From contig NZ_JALJWV010000001.1 of the NCBI RefSeq assembly GCF_024169655.1, positions 67,001 to 131,000 of the forward strand: a stretch of DNA of 64,000 nt, given 5' to 3'. Position 1 is the first letter of the stretch. Every line of letters starts with the position of its first letter. The stretch comes from Pseudomonas marginalis. GTDB lineage: Bacteria > Pseudomonadota > Gammaproteobacteria > Pseudomonadales > Pseudomonadaceae. Both the position numbers and the translations under genes were made by a program. Positions 50,949 to 59,424 of the stretch are shown here, one piece after another. The notes below the pieces were generated by a model. The model made no database searches. It saw only the letters and a program-made list of their open reading frames with translations, and was not told the DNA's origin.

Positions 50949-51734
50949 TTACCCAAGCTCCAGGGGCGAGCCGGGGCGACGCGGTTGATAGACCGGCGCG
51001 GCGCTGGCCGGGCGCTTCGGTGCCGCTGGCACATAGGCGGCGATGCGCAATGTGCGGGCCGGCGCCCAGCGTGAGTTATTGCCCACGCGATCGAGAATGC
51101 AGTACGTGACCTCCAGCCGGCTGTCGTCGCCCGCTTCGATAATGATCGCCGAGGGCACCCACACCTGCACCGTAATACCGACGGCTTTGGCCTGGATTTT
51201 CGGCAGGTCCAGGCGTACATCGCCCCAGCGCAGGGTGATGGCGTCGCCGCTGGTCATGTTCAGGTAGGGCTCGATGGTCAGCGGAATGCCGCGCCGCACC
51301 TGGCTGCTGTTGACGCCGTAGCGACGAATCATGTCGGGCAGGCCCACGGGGGCGAGGTTCTGGTTTTCGTCGCGGTACAGCGCGCTCGGTTGGCCGCCGG
51401 GGTAGTTGGTCTTGACCCGCACCGTGGTCACGGCTGAGCGCGCGGGGCCGTGGCCGATCTGCATGACCTGGTAGTGAACCTGCGCATGGCCGTCCTGCAC
51501 AAAACTTTCCGGCACCCGCAGTTGAGTGGCGGTGCCGACCTTGCACGCGGTGACGCGCCGTGAGTCGGCAAAGCAGTTGTTCCAGAACAGCTCGATCAGG
51601 TCACCCTCATCCATGCCGGGGTAGGGCGCGATGCTAACTTGCAGTTGTGTCGCCGCCAGGGCATTGATGCCATTGCGAAGCGCCTGGGGCAGGGTCGGGG
51701 CAGTGAGCAGGGCCGGGGTTGCGGTGCGCGTCAT
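50949..51734 (-). CDS. Protein with two Ig-like repeats, function unknown
   Basis: 261 aa from ATG 51734 (AAGGAG upstream), without signal peptide. Two similar ~95-residue units: LQVSIAPYPGMDEGDLIELF ... MQIGHGPARSAVTTVRVK and LTIEPYLNMTSGDAITLRWG ... RVGNNSRWAPARTLRIAAYV. Such beta-sandwich repeats occur in many uncharacterised Pseudomonas proteins. C-terminal 30 residues are Pro-rich. It points toward the SfnB promoter and seems unrelated to sulfur use. Confidence 0.65.
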   Translation of the reverse strand: MTRTATPALLTAPTLPQALRNGINALAATQLQVSIAPYPGMDEGDLIELFWNNCFADSRRVTACKVGTATQLRVPESFVQDGHAQVHYQVMQIGHGPARSAVTTVRVKTNYPGGQPSALYRDENQNLAPVGLPDMIRRYGVNSSQVRRGIPLTIEPYLNMTSGDAITLRWGDVRLDLPKIQAKAVGITVQVWVPSAIIIEAGDDSRLEVTYCILDRVGNNSRWAPARTLRIAAYVPAAPKRPASAAPVYQPRRPGSPLELG

Positions 51735-52035
51735 AGTAATCTCCTTGATGCAGCCAGCAGCAATCGTTCCGGACCCTTGGCGCGGGAGCGCGACGGGGGC
51801 CGAAAGGAACGATTCAGTGAAAAGCCGGGATAGGATCCAATCCTCTGGGCGCTAGATAAGAGCGTTGGCCGGAGGGCGTCAATGGCGGCAAAAGGCTAAA
51901 CGGCGGGTTTGGGAAGATTCAGAACGGTCTGACCGGGAGGGGGCATTTTAAGGGCAGTGCGGGGGGTGTTTTACTTAGGCAGGCCGGGCGTTCTTGTAGG
52001 GTGGGAGCGGGCTCCCACACTCGCGTTGCGCTGCG
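51735..52035. other. Intergenic region with a REP-like hairpin
   Basis: 300 bp without a gene. It carries the palindrome GTGGGAGCGGGCTCCCAC at 52001-52018 preceded by TTGTAGG, a single REP-like hairpin after tcyN. The promoter of the 51734 gene must lie at its left end; nothing else stands out. Confidence 0.6.
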
Positions 52036-52782
52036 TTAATGCGCGAGAAACTTGCTCAGGAACTGCTTCGTGCGTTCTTCCTTGGGGTTGGCGAACAACG
52101 CCTTGGCCTCACCTTGTTCAACGATCACTCCCTTGTCGAAGAAGATCACCCGGTTGGCGACATCCCGGGCAAAACTCATTTCGTGGGTGACGATCACCAT
52201 GGTGCGGTTTTCTTCGGCGAGGCTGCGAATAGTCGCCAGCACTTCGCCCACCAGTTCCGGGTCGAGGGCCGAGGTGGGTTCGTCGAACAGAATCACTTCC
52301 GGCTCCATGGCCAACGCCCGGGCAATCGCCACGCGCTGTTGCTGGCCGCCGGACAGGCGCCGCGGGTAGGCGTCTTCCTTACCGGCCAGGCCGACCCGCG
52401 CCAACAGCTTGCGGCCCAGGGCGGTTGCCGCCTCGCGGGGAATCTTCTTGACCACGATCGGGCCTTCGATGACGTTTTCCAGCGCGGTGCGGTGCGGGAA
52501 CAGGTTGAAGCTCTGGAACACAAAACCCACGTGCTGGCGCAGGCGCCGCACCAGGCCTTGTTGTTGATTGAGCGGCTTGCTGCTGTCGATCTCGATGTCA
52601 CCGACCTTGATGCGACCGCTGGTGGGGGTTTCGAGGAAGTTCAGGCAGCGCAGGAAGGTGGTCTTGCCGGAGCCGCTGGGGCCGATGATAGCGACGACTT
52701 CGCCTTCCTTGACCTCCAGGTCGATGCCGTTGAGCACCACCTGGCCGTTGAATTGTTTGGTCAGTTTTTCAACCACGATCAT
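52036..52782 (-). CDS. tcyN: L-cystine ABC transporter ATP-binding protein
   Basis: 248 aa polar-amino-acid type ATPase. Walker [22 protein letters not shown]-loop [11 protein letters not shown], signature [20 protein letters not shown], Walker [22 protein letters not shown]-loop [18 protein letters not shown]. The neighbours tcyL, tcyJ and dcyD make cystine the likely substrate. It starts 3 nt after the permease stop. Confidence 0.92.
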   Translation of the reverse strand: MIVVEKLTKQFNGQVVLNGIDLEVKEGEVVAIIGPSGSGKTTFLRCLNFLETPTSGRIKVGDIEIDSSKPLNQQQGLVRRLRQHVGFVFQSFNLFPHRTALENVIEGPIVVKKIPREAATALGRKLLARVGLAGKEDAYPRRLSGGQQQRVAIARALAMEPEVILFDEPTSALDPELVGEVLATIRSLAEENRTMVIVTHEMSFARDVANRVIFFDKGVIVEQGEAKALFANPKEERTKQFLSKFLAH

Positions 52783-52785
52783 GCT

Positions 52786-53451
52786 TCAAGACTCCAGGTC
52801 ATGCCGGTTGACCCGGTCTTCCAGACGATTTTGAAAATACGCCAGGATACTTGCCAGGACCCAGTAGATCAGGGCAGCGGACAGATACATGGTGAAGATT
52901 TCGAAGGTGCGCGCCGACACCAGTTGCGCCTGGCGGAACAGCTCGGGCACCTGGATGGTGGCGGCCAGCGCCGTGTCCTTGACCAGCGAAATAAAGCTGT
53001 TGCCCAGCGGCGGCAATGCGGTGCGCATCGCTTGCGGCAGGATGGCCCGGCGCAGGGTCTGCGCGCGGGTCATGCCGATACTGGCCGCGGCTTCCCACTG
53101 GCCGCGCTCGATGGACGCGATGGCGGCCCGCAGGATTTCACAGGCGTAGGCAGCCATGTTCAGCGAGAAGCCGATCATGGCGGCCGGGATCGGGTCCAGC
53201 TCGATGCCCACTTGCGGCAAGCCGTAGTAGATCAGGAACAGCTGCACCAGCAGGGGCGTACCGCGAAAGAACGACACGTAGACGCGAGCCATCCAGCGCA
53301 GCAGCATGAAGCGCGACAGGCGCATCAAGGCCAGGCCGAAGCCCAGCAGCAAGCCGAAAAACATCCCGCCGAGGCTGAGGATTACCGTGAAATACGCGCC
53401 CTTGAGCAGAAAGGGCGCGGAGTCCAGCGCGAGTTGGAAACCTGCTTCCAT
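52786..53451 (-). CDS. tcyL: L-cystine ABC transporter permease
   Basis: 221 aa with HisM-type permease features: LLKGAYFTVILSLGGMFFGL, LVQLFLIYYGLPQVGIELDP, EAAASIGMTRAQTLRRAILP (ATPase contact) and YWVLASILAYFQNRLEDRVN. Its start overlaps the tcyJ stop by one base, so translation is coupled. Confidence 0.92.
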   Translation of the reverse strand: MEAGFQLALDSAPFLLKGAYFTVILSLGGMFFGLLLGFGLALMRLSRFMLLRWMARVYVSFFRGTPLLVQLFLIYYGLPQVGIELDPIPAAMIGFSLNMAAYACEILRAAIASIERGQWEAAASIGMTRAQTLRRAILPQAMRTALPPLGNSFISLVKDTALAATIQVPELFRQAQLVSARTFEIFTMYLSAALIYWVLASILAYFQNRLEDRVNRHDLES

Positions 53452-54245
53452 TATTGAGTGACGTCAGCGTTGAAGTACTTCTCGGACAGCTTCTTCAAGG
53501 TGCCGTCGGCGCGCAGTTTGTCGAGCGCCTTGTTCACTGCCTCGAGCAATTCAGGCTCGCCTTTGCGCAGGGCAATACCGGCTTCCTGGCGCGAGAAGGC
53601 GTCGCCGGCAGCGGCGGTGTCCTTGGCCTTCTTGGCGTATTCCAGCGCGGCGAGGCGGTCGATCAGAATCGCGTCGATGCGGCCGATGCGCAGGTCCTGG
53701 AACTTGGTGGGGTCATCGTTATAGGTCTTGATGATGGCTTTGGGCTGATTGTCCTTGAGCCATTGTTCGTAGTTGGTGCCCAGGCCCACGCCGACTTTCT
53801 TGCCGGCCAGGTCGTCGGCGGTCTTGATGGTGTCGACGTTTTTGGCCAGGGTCAGGGCCTGGATACCGGAGACGGTGTAAGGCTTGGAGAAGTCGTACTT
53901 CTTCTTGCGCTCTTCGGAGATGGTCACTTGGTTGACGACTGCATCCAGGCGCTTGGATTCCAGGGCGGCGAGGATACCGTCCCATGGCGTGGCTTGCAGT
54001 TTGACCTTGACGCCCAGCTCCTTGGCCAGCGCTTCTGACAACTCAACCTCGAAACCGCTGAGCTTGCCGCTTTCGTCGACAAAGCTGAACGGTGGGTAGG
54101 TGCCTTCGAGACCGATCTTGATCTCACCGGCTTTCTTGATGTTGCCCAGCTGTTCGCCGGCCACGGCCTGGCCCAACCAACCAGCGCCGAGGGCCAGGCC
54201 CAGTGTGCCGACCAGCAATGTGCGACGGAATACAGAAATAGTCAT
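53451..54245 (-). CDS. tcyJ: Periplasmic cystine-binding protein
   Basis: 264 aa from ATG 54245. Signal peptide TLLVGTLGLALGAGWLGQAV, cleaved after AVA. Family 3 solute-binding features: IKIGLEGTYPPFSFVDESGK, LSGFEVELSEALAKELGVKV, WDGILAALESKRLDAVVNQV, KKVGVGLGTNYEQWL. Matches the FliY/TcyJ cystine-binding group. The leader to 54539 holds an inverted repeat and a REP pair. Confidence 0.93.
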   Translation of the reverse strand: MTISVFRRTLLVGTLGLALGAGWLGQAVAGEQLGNIKKAGEIKIGLEGTYPPFSFVDESGKLSGFEVELSEALAKELGVKVKLQATPWDGILAALESKRLDAVVNQVTISEERKKKYDFSKPYTVSGIQALTLAKNVDTIKTADDLAGKKVGVGLGTNYEQWLKDNQPKAIIKTYNDDPTKFQDLRIGRIDAILIDRLAALEYAKKAKDTAAAGDAFSRQEAGIALRKGEPELLEAVNKALDKLRADGTLKKLSEKYFNADVTQ

Positions 54246-54386
54246 GAAGAGCCCCTGTGTTTTTATGTTGAGCGAAGCAGGTGACGCGGTAGTCGTATCC
54301 TGCCTTAAAGCGCGTAGCGCGTCTTCGCCTACGGCGCGATGATAAAGCCGGTTTTTAAGACTTGAAAATAATATAAATCTAAATTG

Positions 54387-54405
54387 ATATTCTATTTTAG
54401 AATAT
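54387..54405 (-). promoter_or_regulatory. Inverted repeat in the tcyJ promoter, candidate CysB site
   Basis: ATATTCTA (54387-54394) and TAGAATAT (54398-54405) form a perfect 8-bp inverted repeat within an AT-rich stretch (54360-54410), about 140 bp before tcyJ. It resembles the repeat before oscA. Confidence 0.55.
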
Positions 54406-54416
54406 ACGCTTGGTCC

Positions 54417-54523
54417 AATGTGGGAGGAGGCTTGCCCCCGATAGGGCCGTGTCAGTTTATGCATGTCTCACTGACCCACCGCTATCGGGGGCAAGTCGAA
54501 TCGTCGCACCGCCCCTCCCACAT
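54417..54523. repeat. Inverted REP pair with an interrupted right arm
   Basis: AATGTGGGAGGAGGCTTGCC and GCTATCGGGGGCAAG ... CCCCTCCCACAT. In the right REP about 15 bp (TCGAATCGTCGCACC, from 54496) sits between GGGGGCAAG and CCCCTCCCACA, splitting the palindrome. Confidence 0.8.
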
Positions 54524-54539
54524 GTTGATCCCTGTTTAT

Positions 54540-55535
54540 TCAGTTAAATACGGCGTTGTAGGCAAACAACGCCGGCGCGCCACCGGTATGCAGGAAAATA
54601 ATCGGGCCATCCTCAAAGCGCTGACGCCCGATACCGTCCAGCAAGCCGGCCATGGCCTTGCCCGTGTAGACCGGGTCCAGCAGCAAGCCTTCCTGGCTCG
54701 CCAATAGCTTGACCGCTGAAAGGGTGCCGGCATTCGGCTCGCCATAACGCGGGCCGAAGTATTCGTCCCACAGGATCACCTTGAAGGCCTCGGGGACATC
54801 CACACCCAGCAACGCGGCGGTGCGTTCGGCCAGGCCCTGCACTTTCGGGAACTGCGCTTCTTCAGTGCGCGATACGGTGATGCCGATCACTGGCAACTGC
54901 GGCAGCACTTCGCTCAACGCCAGGGCCAGGCCGCTGTGGGTGCCCGCACTGCCCGAGGCCAAGACCACGGCAGCAAATTCAATCCCGCTGTCTTCGATCT
55001 GCGCGGCCAGTTCCAACCCGGCCCGCACATAGCCCAGGGCGCCGAGCGCATTGGAGCCGCCGATGGGCACCCGATACGGCTTCTTGCCGTTGCTGCGCAG
55101 GCGATCGGCGAGGGCGTTGAGTTGGTCGTCGGCGTTGTCGAGGTTCTCCACCAACTCGACCTTGGCGTCGAACAGGTCCAGCAGCAGGCGGTTGCCGTTG
55201 CCGAGGTAGTTGGGGTCTTCGGTGCCGGTGGGGTTTTCCAGCAGGGCGACGCAGCCCAGGCCCAGCTTGGCGGCCAGGGCGGCGGTCTGGCGCACGTGGT
55301 TGGACTGGATGGCCCCGGCGGTCACCAGGGTGTCGGCGCCCTGGGCGATGGCATCGGCCGCCAGGTATTCGAGTTTGCGCAGCTTGTTGCCGCCCATGGC
55401 CAGCGGCGTGGTGTCGTCGCGTTTGACGTAGATGTCCCTGCCCAGCCAGGTCGACAGCCGCTCGAGTTTTTCCAGGGCGGTGGCGCCGCCCAGCAGTTCC
55501 AGGCGGTTAAAACGGTCGAGCTGTTGTTTGATCAT
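54540..55535 (-). CDS. dcyD: D-cysteine desulfhydrase
   Basis: 331 aa PLP enzyme of the ACC-deaminase/D-cysteine desulfhydrase family. [20 protein letters not shown] places the PLP lysine at residue 51; [59 protein letters not shown] and [20 protein letters not shown] follow. It splits D-cysteine to pyruvate, sulfide and ammonia. Upstream of tcyJ on the same strand with a REP pair and own promoter between them. Confidence 0.92.
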   Translation of the reverse strand: MIKQQLDRFNRLELLGGATALEKLERLSTWLGRDIYVKRDDTTPLAMGGNKLRKLEYLAADAIAQGADTLVTAGAIQSNHVRQTAALAAKLGLGCVALLENPTGTEDPNYLGNGNRLLLDLFDAKVELVENLDNADDQLNALADRLRSNGKKPYRVPIGGSNALGALGYVRAGLELAAQIEDSGIEFAAVVLASGSAGTHSGLALALSEVLPQLPVIGITVSRTEEAQFPKVQGLAERTAALLGVDVPEAFKVILWDEYFGPRYGEPNAGTLSAVKLLASQEGLLLDPVYTGKAMAGLLDGIGRQRFEDGPIIFLHTGGAPALFAYNAVFN

Positions 55536-55616
55536 GGCTACGCACGGTGGCTAAGTGATGGGGCGACTATAGGCAGGCACTTTTCATCGGGCAACCGTCA
55601 ATCGCTTATGCCCGAT

Positions 55617-55645
55617 GGTTCTTAGCATTGCACCATTGGTTCTTA
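55617..55645 (+). promoter_or_regulatory. Direct repeat between dcyD and epsC
   Basis: GGTTCTTA occurs at 55617-55624 and 55638-55645, exactly 21 bp (two helical turns) apart, in the divergent promoter region. Candidate binding site for the regulator of dcyD and/or epsC. Confidence 0.45.
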
Positions 55646-55701
55646 AGGGCGGCCGGGGTGCCTATCGTAAAGTGATGGCCATTTTGTCAGGAGTGAATAC
55701 C

Positions 55702-56628
55702 GTGAGTGAGCGTTCCAGTCATTGGCAATTACCCACCATCGTCAGCCAACTGCGCAGCGCGCGGGACCAGTGGCGAACGCGCAATGGTCGCATGAGTGGC
55801 GAGCACGGCGGTCGCGAGTTGCCCTCACGCGAGGCCGTGGGGCAGATTCTTGAAGCGTTGTGCGGCGCGCTGTTTCCGATGCGCCTGGGGCCGGTGGACC
55901 TGCGTGAAGAAAGTGAAGACTTCTACGTCGGCCACACCCTCGACGTCGCCTTGAATGCCTTGCTCGCCCAGGCGCGCCTGGAGCTGCGCTACGCCGCGCG
56001 CCAGGGCGGCCAGGATGACAGCGCGGTCGACGCCCACGCCATCCGCCTGATCCAGGATTTCGCCCTGGCCTTGCCGTCCCTGCGCAGCCTGCTGGACACC
56101 GATGTGCTGGCCGCCTACCACGGCGACCCGGCTGCGCGCAGTGTGGATGAAGTGCTGCTGTGCTATCCGGGCATTCTGGCGGTGATTCACCATCGCCTGG
56201 CCCACCATCTGTACCGCGCCGGCCTGCCGCTGTTGGCGCGCATCAGCGCAGAAATCGCCCACTCGGCCACAGGCATCGACATACACCCCGGCGCGCAGAT
56301 CGGCCCGAGTTTCTTTATCGACCACGGCACGGGTGTGGTGATTGGCGAAACCGCGATCATCGGCGAGCGCGTGCGCATCTACCAGGCGGTGACGTTGGGG
56401 GCCAAGCGCTTCCCGGCGGATGAGGACGGGCAATTGCAGAAAGGCCATCCGCGGCATCCGATTGTCGAGGATGACGTGGTGATCTATGCCGGGGCGACGA
56501 TCCTCGGGCGGATCACCATCGGCAAAGGCTCGACCATTGGCGGCAACGTATGGCTGACCCGCAGCGTGCCAGCGGGGGCGAACATCACGCAGGCGAATCT
56601 GCAGCATGACGACGGCACCCAAAAGTAG
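55702..56628 (+). CDS. epsC: Serine O-acetyltransferase, EpsC type
   Basis: 308 aa from GTG 55702 with CAGGAG 8 nt before; ATG 55675 is an alternative. N-terminal helical domain (REAVGQILEALCGALFPMRL, VDEVLLCYPGILAVIHHRLA), then left-handed beta-helix hexapeptides: GIDIHPGAQIGPSFFIDHGT, VVIGETAIIGERVRIYQAVT, PIVEDDVVIYAGATILGRIT, SIGGNVWLTRSVPAG. The catalytic His lies in DHGTGVVIG. It makes O-acetylserine, the carbon skeleton for cysteine. EpsC/SrpH types are linked to sulfur metabolism in several bacteria. Confidence 0.92.
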   Translation: MSERSSHWQLPTIVSQLRSARDQWRTRNGRMSGEHGGRELPSREAVGQILEALCGALFPMRLGPVDLREESEDFYVGHTLDVALNALLAQARLELRYAARQGGQDDSAVDAHAIRLIQDFALALPSLRSLLDTDVLAAYHGDPAARSVDEVLLCYPGILAVIHHRLAHHLYRAGLPLLARISAEIAHSATGIDIHPGAQIGPSFFIDHGTGVVIGETAIIGERVRIYQAVTLGAKRFPADEDGQLQKGHPRHPIVEDDVVIYAGATILGRITIGKGSTIGGNVWLTRSVPAGANITQANLQHDDGTQK

Positions 56629-57140
56629 CGCACGCCCTTAAACATCACACCAAACCCTGTGGGAGGGAGCTTGCTCCCTCCCACAGGTTGACTGCATTTC
56701 AAGTGTGAGCCGTATTTCAGCCTGCAACCGCTGGATGATTTGCCTCGCCCAAGCGTCATACCAATCCTTGAGCATTAGTTCCAAACCGCCTATCCATGTT
56801 CAATTTGAACGTTCGTTCATCAGCATGACGACGGCACCCAAAAGTAGCGCACGTCCTTAAACATCACACCAAACCCTGTGGGAGGGAGCTTGCTCCCGAT
56901 AGCGGTGGACCCGTCAATGCATGTGCTGGCTGACCCACCGCCATCGGGGGCAAGCCCCCTCCCACAGGTTGACTGCATTTCAAGTGTGAGCCGTATTTCA
57001 GCCTGTAACCGCTGAACGATTTGCCTCGCCCAAACGTCATAACAATCCTTGAGCTAGTGTAGGAATCACCTACCACTCAGCCCTGCGATTAGTCCAAAAC
57101 CGCCTATCCATGTTTAACTTGAACGTTCGTTCAAGTTAAA
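56602..57140. repeat. Fossil tandem duplication of the epsC-betT intergenic region
   Basis: 56602-56820 and 56821-57140 repeat each other. Both begin with the last 27 bp of epsC (CAGCATGACGACGGCACCCA...), continue through a REP, then CAGGTTGACTGCATTTCAAG, TGATTTGCCTCGCCCAA-type DNA and the CGCCTATCCATGTT that precedes a TGAACG-TT-CGTTCA site. In copy 1 the REP pair is collapsed to one hairpin (56656-56687); copy 2 keeps the pair (56875-56968) and has about 40 extra bp (57053-57095). Confidence 0.85.
57113..57140 (+). promoter_or_regulatory. BetI-type operator of betT
   Basis: TTTAACTTGAACG-TT-CGTTCAAGTTAAA is a palindrome with perfect 13-bp arms, 93 bp before betT. TTGAACGTTCGTTCAA is the kind of site bound by the choline-responsive repressor BetI. 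A decayed copy (arms TGAACG/CGTTCA) is at 56806-56819 in the first duplication copy. Confidence 0.75.
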
Positions 57141-57232
57141 TCGGTGGTTCGCTGCCCGCTCACAACAGGAGGCTTACCTTTGCTGAGTCCGTTATACACA
57201 GCCACATCTCACACCCCAGGGGTGCATCGTTC

Positions 57233-59233
57233 ATGAGTGCGCCGACCACCCCACCCAGCGGTCTGGTGCGCATGAATGCGCCCGTGTTCTATTTCGCCGC
57301 AAGTTTCATCCTGCTGTTCGGCATCACCGTCATTGCAATCCCGCAACAGGCCGGTGCCTGGCTGCTGGCGGCGCAAAACTGGGCGGCCAATACGGTCGGC
57401 TGGTACTACATGCTCGCGATGACCCTGTATCTGGTCTTCGTGGTGGTCACCGCGCTATCGGGCTACGGCAAGATAAAACTCGGTGCCGACCACGACGAGC
57501 CCGAATTCAGTTACCTGTCCTGGGCCGGCATGCTGTTCGCCGCCGGGATCAGCATCACGCTGTTTTTCTTCTGCGTCTCCGAACCGCTGACGCACCTGGT
57601 GCAACCGCCCCAGGGCGCGGCGATGAACGCCGACGCTGCACGCCAGGCCATGCAGATCCTGTTTCTGCACTGGGGCCTGCACGGTTGGGGTGTGTTCGCC
57701 TTTGTCGGCATGGCCCTGGCGTACTTCGCCTACCGGCATAACCTGCCGCTGGCGTTGCGTTCGGCGCTGTACCCGCTGATCGGCAAGCGTATCAACGGCC
57801 CGATCGGCTACGCGGTGGATGGCTTCGGCATCATCGCCACGGTGTTCGGCCTCGGTGCCGACATGGGCTTCGGTGTGCTGCACCTCAACTCCGGTCTCGA
57901 TTACCTGTTTGGCATCGCCCACACCCAGTGGATTCAGGTGGGCTTGATCACCCTGATGATGGGCGCGGCGATCCTGGTGGCGGTGGCCGGTGTGGACAAG
58001 GGCGTGCGCGTGATGTCCGACATCAACATGCTGCTGGCCTGTGCGCTGCTGCTGTTCGTGCTGTTCGCCGGGCCCACCCAGCACTTGCTCAACACCCTGA
58101 TCCAGAACATCGGCGACTACCTCGGCGCGCTGCCGACCAAGAGTTTCGACGTGTACGCCTACGACAAGCCGAGCGACTGGCTGGGTGGCTGGACGGTGTT
58201 CTATTGGGCCTGGTGGATTGCCTGGTCGCCGTTCGTGGGCCTGTTTATCGCGCGTATTTCCCGTGGCCGTACCATCCGCGAGTTCGTGTTCGGCGTGCTG
58301 CTGATCCCGCTGGGTTTCACCCTGGCGTGGATGTCGATCTTCGGCAACAGCGCCATCGACCAGGTGCTCAATCACGGGTTGACCGCGCTCGGCCAGTCGG
58401 CCATCGATGACCCGTCGATGAGCCTCTACCTGCTGCTGGAAACCTACCCGTGGAGCAAGACGGTGATCGCGGTCACGGTGTTTATCAGCTTCGTGTTCTT
58501 CGTCACCTCCGCCGACTCCGGCACTGTGGTGCTCTCCACGTTGTCGTCCAAAGGCGGCAACGCCGATCAAGACGGGCCGAAGTGGCTGCGGGTGTTCTGG
58601 GGCGCGATGACCGCGCTGGTGACCAGTGCGTTGCTGTTTGCCGGCAGCATCGACTCGCTGAAATCGGCGGTGGTGCTGACCTCGTTGCCGTTCTCGTTGA
58701 TCCTGCTGCTGATGATGTGGGGGCTGCACAAGGCCTTCTACCTCGAATCGCAGAAGCAGATCGCCCAGTTGCATTCGTTGGCCCCGGTATCTGCGGCGGG
58801 CAAGGGCCGTGGCGGCTGGCGTCAGCGTTTGAGCCAGGCGGTGCATTTCCCGTCGCGCGATGAGGTGTATCGCTTCCTTGAGGCGACGGTGCGCCCGGCG
58901 ATTGAAGAAGTGACCGCCGTGTTCGTCGAGAAGGGCCTGAGTGTGGTGACCCAGCCCGACCCGTCCAACGACAGCGTCAGCCTGGAAATCGGCCATGGTG
59001 AAGAGCACCCGTTCGTCTACCAGGTGCAAATGCGCGGCTACTTCACACCGTCGTTTGCCCGTGGCGGCATGGGCTCCAAGGAGCTCAACAACCGTCGCTA
59101 CTACCGGGCCGAAGTGCATTTGAGCGAGGGCAGCCAGGACTACGATCTGGTGGGCTACACCAAGGAGCAGATCATCAACGACATCCTCGACCAGTACGAG
59201 CGCCACCTGCAGTTCCTGCACTTGGTGCGGTGA
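57233..59233 (+). CDS. betT: High-affinity choline transporter (BCCT family)
   Basis: 666 aa with twelve helices and a long cytoplasmic tail. BCCT features: FSYLSWAGMLFAAGISITLF, LHWGLHGWGVFAFVGMALAY, WTVFYWAWWIAWSPFVGLFI (the aromatic choline site), ARISRGRTIREFVFGVLLIP and VFFVTSADSGTVVLSTLSS. The C-terminal ~160 residues (DEVYRFLEATVRPAIEEVTA) are typical of BetT and sense osmotic change. Imports choline for glycine-betaine production; betIBA are not in the window. Confidence 0.93.
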   Translation: MSAPTTPPSGLVRMNAPVFYFAASFILLFGITVIAIPQQAGAWLLAAQNWAANTVGWYYMLAMTLYLVFVVVTALSGYGKIKLGADHDEPEFSYLSWAGMLFAAGISITLFFFCVSEPLTHLVQPPQGAAMNADAARQAMQILFLHWGLHGWGVFAFVGMALAYFAYRHNLPLALRSALYPLIGKRINGPIGYAVDGFGIIATVFGLGADMGFGVLHLNSGLDYLFGIAHTQWIQVGLITLMMGAAILVAVAGVDKGVRVMSDINMLLACALLLFVLFAGPTQHLLNTLIQNIGDYLGALPTKSFDVYAYDKPSDWLGGWTVFYWAWWIAWSPFVGLFIARISRGRTIREFVFGVLLIPLGFTLAWMSIFGNSAIDQVLNHGLTALGQSAIDDPSMSLYLLLETYPWSKTVIAVTVFISFVFFVTSADSGTVVLSTLSSKGGNADQDGPKWLRVFWGAMTALVTSALLFAGSIDSLKSAVVLTSLPFSLILLLMMWGLHKAFYLESQKQIAQLHSLAPVSAAGKGRGGWRQRLSQAVHFPSRDEVYRFLEATVRPAIEEVTAVFVEKGLSVVTQPDPSNDSVSLEIGHGEEHPFVYQVQMRGYFTPSFARGGMGSKELNNRRYYRAEVHLSEGSQDYDLVGYTKEQIINDILDQYERHLQFLHLVR

Positions 59234-59281
59234 CGTCCAAGGCCCTGTTTCCGCGTGGGCAGGGCTCGCTTCACTTCACGC

Positions 59282-59307
59282 AAAGCCCCGCAATACGGGG
59301 CTTTCTT
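59282..59307 (+). terminator. Rho-independent terminator after betT
   Basis: AAAGCCCCG, loop CAATA, CGGGGCTTT followed by CTTAAATTT. Confidence 0.85.
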
Positions 59308-59424
59308 AAATTTAATTTCATGCGCCCCAACAGCGTTTTGACGCGCAACTGTCATCTGGTCACTGCGTAATTGTGTGAAGCGTTTGACGCTTTCATTTCA
59401 GAACAGTGACGGAGACCGGTAACA

